Assembly: GCA_022758935.1 (NCBI GenBank)
Contig: JAEMQG010000183.1
Location: forward strand, 1 to 9,401
Origin: Candidatus Nitrosopumilus sp.
GTDB lineage: Archaea > Thermoproteota > Nitrososphaeria > Nitrososphaerales > Nitrosopumilaceae
Reading direction: 5' to 3'
DNA length: 9,401 nucleotides
Part shown: piece after piece, positions 6,901 to 9,401 of the stretch
Layout of the letters: each line of letters starts with the position of its first letter
Numbering within the stretch: the stretch's first letter is position 1
Made by a program: the position numbers and the translations under genes
The notes under the pieces: generated by a model
Told to the model about the DNA's origin: nothing
The model's database searches: none
The model's input: the letters and a program-made list of their open reading frames with translations, nothing else

Positions 6901-7441
6901 GACTGAACATGTGCCAAAATTTGAGCAAAGAGGTTGGACAAAACCCTTGGAAACAGAAAAGAAAAACTTGAGTGATGTTTTCCGAACCACTCTTCCAACA
7001 AATGATGAGAGGGCAACTTCATTTACAATTACCTTTGAAGGTACAGACATTGCACCAGCACAAACAGTTAAAACATTTTCAAAGTTTGTGCCAATTGCAG
7101 ATGAAAACTCTGCCATACTACGGCCATCGACCCCACTTGATTCTTCTGCAAAAGCATTCTATCTGGAATCCCTCCCAAGCAAAGACAAGTCTTGGTACTA
7201 TGAACTGGCAAGCAGGTATGTAAATCCTGTAGCAAAACCCGAACTATTCAGTGTCATGATTAATGTAAATGATGGAAAGGCAGACATTTTCCAAACTTCG
7301 AAATACAGTAAATCCAAAATCGATGATTATGTAACTTATTATGATGATGCTTTACTGACGTACAAAATGCATCAAAAATGGCAATCAGAGTTTAGAGACA
7401 GATCAATTTTTAGCTGCGCTGGATTATTGATAAATTCATAA
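3941..7441 (+). CDS. Large exported protein with six diverged ~140-residue repeats
   Basis: This protein has 1166 residues. A signal peptide covers 1-24 (cleavage likely after VFA). A unique N-terminal stretch (25-97) is followed by six repeats at about 98-242, 262-405, 424-566, 588-790, 808-935 and 1023-1166. The consensus has F(S/E)G near the start, then SKF, LESLPSKDK, YY..SRYIN.GK.PEPFDV, TGDGT.LQ.WKY..C, SE.RD and F.C.GL. Five repeats hold two cysteines 34-35 apart (198/232, 363/397, 524/558, 746/781, 893/927), probably a disulfide in each. Repeat 6 has Ser1125 in place of the first. Repeat 4 carries an acidic, proline-rich insertion (about 620-688) with CTDKDC. The linker before repeat 6 holds a two-cysteine module (968-999) like that in the sulfatase. 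No TM anchor follows the signal peptide. No enzymatic motif is seen; a binding or structural surface role is inference. It lies 144 bases after the sulfatase and has no clear promoter of its own, so co-transcription is likely. Confidence 0.92.
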   Translation: MQYYILAILFIIVSSIFVVDQVFAEEQVPGAVLAVETDPYYFSDGGIGIGILKFFDRPMTPYLVPGKTTEDSSLQEIYKAYIESSKTDQKIIVDDNNRATAFTVDFSGGDLTAKQSFNTFSKFTHLDKNIKTQVPHNYENIQYGLELESLPSEDKKPFYENLVKPSINAGKKPEPFDIDIKVLTGDGSTLQLWQYTKCTINSYTPYLDENLLKIKFVASFVSEIRDKTAFSCIGFKQDFVLKETTAKQDSPIIPILPSKETRADRILVQFSGGEFTNTTSFDSFSKFVPISKDPNFPISIPGNVIGEKPRFALEAHPTKDKQSYYQQISRYINPGKTPESFDATIHLITGANNVLQTWKYTDCKVYNYVTFFTDNNLIYKFMQKAGSEIREKTFFECSGLMLNPDVDIKQLKTASAYVSDDSSRAMVFSVHFEGTDIAPAQTINSFTKFSPVTHEEMKLMIPDAPFGDEPKFFLESLPGKDNQWYYQLMSRYINAGKVPEPFEVTVAVMTGDATTIQAWKYSHCQVLSYKTYLEDTLVLRKFTDTFYPEYRDRTIFQCTGLSFDGNSFEAEKPQQKLNHVDFIPSSDSRIKNIIATFSGGDFTEPMAIYTIGKFDPKVDQRSQTQTNFVPLNIMIIPIEESSPPCTDKDCLVPLHPMVPPEEEEPGVSSKYAVSVNMPHLSITEKNDYVKSTEFTITSLPSKDKMPYYEVVNKHVNAGAKPQPFDVTFDYVTRDGTILQSWKYVDCQIVHLDLKFADNLLYFSLSGRKGVADIVDVSTFQCNGFSVNFNQHQSSIPQDIVAVPSLYDMAALNIVSWYGGERTNEKTSSLIQEVETRTDTSIFVGDLLNAQHKDAYDFISRYINPGKTPEPVDVRIDSVTGDGTILYSIVYKKCNVDDASIYYIDGLAIIHYVPGLKPEIRGQGVLDCAGRYFKTSPQQDPLFHPSSNLKKIPPMIQRLAGIPSGSVMCNDEYDLMIRPPKNVPVCVGTEHVPKFEQRGWTKPLETEKKNLSDVFRTTLPTNDERATSFTITFEGTDIAPAQTVKTFSKFVPIADENSAILRPSTPLDSSAKAFYLESLPSKDKSWYYELASRYVNPVAKPELFSVMINVNDGKADIFQTSKYSKSKIDDYVTYYDDALLTYKMHQKWQSEFRDRSIFSCAGLLINS
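4925..4956 (+). repeat. 32-bp exact direct repeat, copy 1 (repeat unit 2)
   Basis: This is identical to 6515-6546 in repeat unit 5. It encodes SRYINPGKTPE, the best conserved motif of the domain. Identity at third codon positions, unlike other unit pairs, points to recent duplication or conversion rather than protein selection alone. Confidence 0.85.
5234..5266 (+). repeat. 33-bp exact direct repeat, copy 1 (repeat unit 3)
   Basis: This is identical to 7034-7066 in repeat unit 6 and encodes FEGTDIAPAQT. No other repeat unit has this version of the segment; units 1, 2 and 4 have FSGG(D/E) instead. Confidence 0.85.
6515..6546 (+). repeat. 32-bp exact direct repeat, copy 2 (repeat unit 5)
   Basis: This matches 4925-4956 base for base, 1590 bp downstream of it, within the same reading frame. 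Confidence 0.85.
7034..7066 (+). repeat. 33-bp exact direct repeat, copy 2 (repeat unit 6)
   Basis: This matches 5234-5266 base for base, 1800 bp downstream. The extra 210 bp relative to the unit 2/unit 5 offset equals 70 codons and corresponds to the linker holding the two-cysteine module. Confidence 0.85.
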
Positions 7442-7743
7442 AATATTTTATTCTAACTATATATCACAACACATTCTTTTCAAAATGATTCAAAAATATT
7501 TTACTCCAGTTATTTTTGTGAATTTACGCATCAAAGATAGGAGAAAACTATCATTTGGACAAATTTTGATGTGATAGTATGAGGTTCCACTCTATGTTTA
7601 TCGGCACTATCCCTTACAGATTCTAAAATTCTAGGTTTTAATTTAAGGTTTTTTCGATTAATGTATTTCTTAATGGTATTGCATGGTAGGAAATAGTCAA
7701 GGCATATGATCAAGATTAAATACAAATTTTGTACATATTGAAC
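7442..7743. other. Intergenic stretch; possible degraded minus-strand ORF
   Basis: No convincing gene lies here. T-rich runs just after the large gene (7443-7453 and around 7495-7520) may terminate its transcript. A minus-strand frame from 7680 to a TGA at 7531 encodes a plausibly protein-like, basic helical segment (KPRILESVRDSADKHRVEP, then SKFVQMIVFSYL). It has no start codon with a promoter at the right place: the frame extends upstream only into hydrophobic, low-complexity sequence that overlaps the next gene. It could be a gene remnant. A weak inverted repeat (ACTATCA 7547-7553, TGATAGT 7572-7578) lies inside it. Confidence 0.35.
7716..7723 (+). promoter_or_regulatory. TATA-like box of the small cysteine protein gene
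   Basis: TTAAATAC is centred about 24 bases before the ATG at 7744. This supports that ATG, and a leaderless transcript, over the in-frame TTG codons at 7729 and 7738. Confidence 0.45.
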
Positions 7744-7917
7744 ATGGCAAGTAAACATGATTATTTCAAACAGAACTGCTCAAAGAGCGAGCCTGAGACA
7801 ATTGCAACACATTCAAGCGGGACTGCATTTTACAGGTGCAAAAACTGTAATTATTTTGGAGCCATAGAGTCATTCACACAGCCTTATCATACTTTTGAAA
7901 TATTACAACAGCATTAA
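7744..7917 (+). CDS. Small putative zinc-binding protein
   Basis: This encodes 57 residues beginning MASKHDYFKQNCSKSEPETI. C12 and the pair C32-x2-C35 (YRCKNCNYFG), with H23 or H49, could form a zinc site of the ribbon or half-finger kind. A standard ribbon has two CxxC pairs, so one ligand is unusual or missing. No membrane segment or signal peptide is present. The family is not recognised; similar tiny Cys proteins in archaea are often DNA-, RNA- or protein-binding, but nothing here shows which. The start is chosen from the TATA box spacing. Its last 44 bases overlap the tail of the convergent gene on the other strand. Confidence 0.65.
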   Translation: MASKHDYFKQNCSKSEPETIATHSSGTAFYRCKNCNYFGAIESFTQPYHTFEILQQH

Positions 7918-8074
7918 TCATATCTGATATAGAATCCTCTAGATGTTTTATTATTTTGTCATAATCTTGAAGCGTTTCTTTTTCTGATGTAATGTTTTTT
8001 CTCACCTTTATCTCATCTATTGCATCTTGTGTATTCTGCAACGCTTCAAGTGTCATATCCAGTGGATTTACCAT
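7874..8074 (-). CDS. Small helical (coiled-coil-like) protein of unknown function
   Basis: This encodes 66 residues, acidic and strongly helical: LDMTLEALQNTQDAIDEIK at about 5-23, then a second helix from about 31 to 61 (ETLQDYDKIIKHLEDSISDM) with a heptad-like spacing of Leu, Ile and Met. There is no Cys, signal peptide or membrane segment. A two-helix hairpin that oligomerises is a reasonable guess; no family is recognised. The ATG at 8074 lies 26 bases from a TATA-like box. The 3' end overlaps the convergent small Cys gene by 44 bases, so transcripts of the two genes are complementary there and could interfere with each other. Confidence 0.65.
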   Translation of the reverse strand: MVNPLDMTLEALQNTQDAIDEIKVRKNITSEKETLQDYDKIIKHLEDSISDMINAVVIFQKYDKAV

Positions 8075-8095
8075 TATTGTTTAGTGCTTTGACCT

Positions 8096-8103
8096 GTATT
8101 TTT
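8096..8103 (-). promoter_or_regulatory. TATA-like box of the small helical protein gene
   Basis: On the minus strand this reads AAAAATAC, centred about 26 bases before the ATG at 8074. There is no Shine-Dalgarno sequence, so the mRNA is probably leaderless. Confidence 0.4.
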
Positions 8104-8169
8104 CTATTTGGTGAAAGAAAGAGTTCGTAGAACCCTTTATGAACATCAGATAATTCATCTAATCAAATA

Positions 8170-8322
8170 ATGAAATACCTTGTTTTACTATTAATTTTGA
8201 TTGGATTTGTTACAATATTATCATCTCAATATGCAAATGGCATACTGGTAGGAGACGGTAAAGAAGAAACTGATGTAATTCTGGTTGGAAAAGTTAAATA
8301 TTCGACTAAAATCTGCTTCATC
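8170..8322 (+). pseudogene. Signal-peptide N-terminal fragment fused in frame to aIF5A
   Basis: These are 51 codons from ATG 8170, continuous and in frame with aIF5A. Residues 1-23 are a clear signal peptide or TM segment (MKYLVLLLILIGFVTILSS, then QYANG). They are followed by GDGKEETDVILVGKVKYST. The ETDVILVGKV stretch resembles the start of the mature part of exported archaeal proteins, not any part of IF5A. A cytosolic translation factor does not need a signal peptide, so the likeliest reading is a truncated exported-protein gene whose 3' part was lost and which now abuts aIF5A. A TATA-like CTTTATGA (8135-8142) stands about 32 bases upstream, so it may still be transcribed and yield a fusion protein. 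Most gene callers would take 8170 as the aIF5A start. Confidence 0.5.
8294..8301 (+). promoter_or_regulatory. TATA-like box of the aIF5A gene
   Basis: TTAAATAT is centred about 26 bases before the ATG at 8323, the expected position for a leaderless archaeal mRNA. It lies inside the coding frame of the upstream signal-peptide fragment, and it is the main evidence that aIF5A starts at 8323 rather than 8170. Confidence 0.6.
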
Positions 8323-8733
8323 ATGAGCAAACCTGCTGATCTTGGTTCATTAAAAATTGGTTCATACATTCTGTTGCCAGTTTCGGATCAACCTGATGGT
8401 GAGGCTTGCAGAATTACAGAATATGATACATCTAAACCAGGAAAACACGGTGCAGCAAAAGCTAGGATTGTGGGCGTGGGAGTATTTGATGGAAAATCCC
8501 GACCACATGTAGGACCTGTTAGCATGCAAGTACATATCCCACTAATAGACAAGAGAACCGGTCAGATCATATCAATTATTGGTGATACTACACAAGTTAT
8601 GGATTCAGAAACTTTTGAGACAATTGATGTCACTTTGGTTGATTCTGAAATAAATGGAGTACTTGAAAATGGCCAAAACGTTGAATATTGGAAAGTAATG
8701 GACAGAACTAAAATAATGCGTATCAAAAGTTAG
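8323..8733 (+). CDS. eif5a: Translation factor aIF5A (hypusine-containing)
   Basis: This is the archaeal homologue of eIF5A and bacterial EF-P. It binds stalled ribosomes near the E site and helps peptide-bond formation and termination. From ATG 8323 it has 136 residues, the normal family length. The N-terminal SH3-like domain contains SKPGKHGAAKARIVGVGVFDG, here quoted as SKPGKHGAAKA (37-47) and RIVGVGVFDG (48-57). K41 is the lysine that deoxyhypusine synthase would modify. The C-terminal OB-fold domain follows, with DTTQVMDSETFET (88-100) and ending EYWKVMDRTKIMRIKS. An in-frame upstream start at 8170 would add 51 residues with a signal peptide, which does not fit the family; TATA spacing also favours 8323. 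No modification enzyme is in the window. The family assignment is firm; the start is the only open point. Confidence 0.93.
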   Translation: MSKPADLGSLKIGSYILLPVSDQPDGEACRITEYDTSKPGKHGAAKARIVGVGVFDGKSRPHVGPVSMQVHIPLIDKRTGQIISIIGDTTQVMDSETFETIDVTLVDSEINGVLENGQNVEYWKVMDRTKIMRIKS

Positions 8734-9180
8734 GTCTTATTAGTAACGCAATCTTTATTTTCATTCGTGGTTTTACGTATCAAATAAGCTCGCTGGATAG
8801 AGCGTATAACACAAGAGATCCTTGGTTCATAAGTTCATCAAGGTTCCATTAACCCACAAAATCTAAAGAATCATACGAATACAAAATTCAAAGATTCATG
8901 AAATTCACATCTAAATTACAATATGTAAAACATGCAGAAGACTTTGAATCGTTATTGGATATGATTCAAAAAGATTACTAACATTTTAGAATTTGTAAAT
9001 TATCTAGTCCCAAGGATTGGTGTACAAAGCAGTCAAGTCAACACATTTGGGTCATTCTTCAACTCTTTATCGTGTCATATTATGGCCTCTTCATCTTTGC
9101 CAACTTCATCAAATTCAATTCCTAATCTCTAGAATTTACCTCTTAACTTATAAGCCAATTATATGCCAAAAAAATGTTAA
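8734..9180. other. 447-base stretch without a clear gene; coding-like scraps
   Basis: A T-rich run just after aIF5A (about 8752-8763) may end its transcript. Beyond it, three short frames look more protein-like than chance but lack proper starts. A plus frame to a stop at 8850-8852 includes SLDRAYNTRDPWFISSSRFH. A plus frame 8853-8981 includes KSKESYEYKIQRF, then MKFTSKLQYVKHAEDFESLL and DMIQKDY; its only ATG is at 8898, giving 27 residues. A minus frame 9128-9033 includes RLGIEFDEVGKDEEAII, a stop at 9075-9077, then HDKELKNDPNVLT. These may be relics of genes broken by frameshifts and stops. No tRNA, array or long repeat is seen. Confidence 0.4.
9147..9154 (+). promoter_or_regulatory. TATA-like box of the last gene
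   Basis: CTTATAAG is centred about 30 bases before the TTG at 9181 and is the best promoter candidate for it. A second AT-rich element (ATTATATG, about 9158-9165) lies closer than usual. Confidence 0.35.
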
Positions 9181-9401
9181 TTGAAACGCACTTTCAAAAT
9201 AGCAATCATTTCATGCATTGTAGCTGTCATAATTATTTCTGCAGCATTAACTGTACATTTCAGACTTTCAGAAACGGAAAAATCTGAAATAGCATCCGGA
9301 GCTGAACAAAATGAAAAAGAAAGTGCAAGTCAAGTAGCAAATGAGATTGTAAATAGTCTTCAAAACAAGCCAAATTCAGAAGGAAATGAAAAAGGTGAAA
9401 C
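9181..9401 (+). CDS. Membrane-anchored or exported protein, partial at right edge
   Basis: 73 codons are visible. The N-terminus is basic (MKRTFK), followed by a hydrophobic stretch at about 7-26 (IAIISCIVAVIIISAALTV), so it is a signal anchor or signal peptide. After it comes a hydrophilic, Glu/Ser/Asn/Lys-rich region with helical character (SEIASGAEQNEKESASQVAN, then EIVNSLQ), probably an extracytoplasmic stalk or disordered linker. The start is TTG, because TAA lies directly before it in frame and no ATG follows near the N-terminus. The family is not recognisable from this part; the functional domain presumably lies beyond the window. Confidence 0.7.
   Translation, partial: MKRTFKIAIISCIVAVIIISAALTVHFRLSETEKSEIASGAEQNEKESASQVANEIVNSLQNKPNSEGNEKGE

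Larger units (their letters stand above)
4232..7438 (+). repeat. Six-copy domain repeat array within the large exported protein
   Basis: The copies lie at about 4232-4666, 4724-5155, 5210-5638, 5702-6310, 6362-6745 and 7007-7438. They are recognisable by protein motifs and are mostly diverged at DNA level, so the array is old. Copy 5 lacks the SKF motif and copy 4 is enlarged. Copies 2 and 5, and copies 3 and 6, share the only long exact DNA matches, which suggests that a two-copy block was duplicated or gene-converted later. Confidence 0.85.

Noticed and set aside
4232..7438. Repeat array as CRISPR or noncoding tandem repeats
   Set aside because: The periodicity (about 440-700 bp) is at protein level, in a single open frame, with diverged DNA.
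7547..7578. Inverted repeat ACTATCA / TGATAGT with an 18-base spacer
   Set aside because: The seven-base arms are too short and AT-rich and the loop too long for a convincing terminator or operator.
8788..8803. tRNA D-arm-like sequence (GCTC, GCTGGATA loop, GAGC)
   Set aside because: The D-stem and loop look right, but no matching acceptor stem, anticodon arm or T-arm with a proper GGTTC loop can be folded around it. It is at most a fragment, more likely chance.

Overview
The window looks archaeal, most likely from an ammonia-oxidising thaumarchaeon (Nitrososphaerota). It is AT-rich and encodes an archaeal-type translation factor 5A. Several starts lack a Shine-Dalgarno sequence but have a TATA-like box 24-30 bases upstream, as in leaderless archaeal genes. 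It also carries small exported proteins of a style familiar from that phylum. The lineage call is inference; no rRNA or amo gene is present to confirm it.

Layout. 1-936 (minus) is the N-terminal 312 codons of an APC-type amino acid permease that runs off the left edge. 1008-1427 (minus) is a universal stress protein gene broken by one in-frame amber codon. 1514-1927 (minus) encodes a small membrane-anchored protein with a CTPxFWKN motif. From 69 bp of divergent promoter, the plus strand reads an exported sulfatase (1997-3796). Close behind it come a tiny ORF with a good ribosome binding site (3800-3898, possibly extending by frameshift to 3939) and a 1166-residue exported protein built from six diverged copies of one ~140-residue domain (3941-7441). 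After 302 bases without a clear gene come two small convergent genes that overlap at their ends: a putative zinc-binding protein (7744-7917, plus) and a helical protein (7874-8074, minus). aIF5A follows (8323-8733, plus), preceded in frame by what looks like the signal-peptide end of another gene (8170-8322). 8734-9180 holds no convincing gene, only short coding-like scraps. 9181 to the right edge starts another membrane-anchored or exported protein.

How the genes may work together. The sulfatase, small ORF and repeat protein are closely spaced, co-directional, and the two large products have signal peptides. The sulfatase N-terminus and the linker before the last repeat of the large protein share a small two-cysteine module with identical spacing. 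This suggests (inference) a co-expressed extracytoplasmic pair acting on, or anchored to, sulfated surface or environmental polymers.

Caution. Three places look like single-base lesions: the stress-protein amber, the permease 5' end, and the small ORF at 3886-3898. They may be real decay or recoding, or uncorrected sequencing errors; raw reads would settle it.
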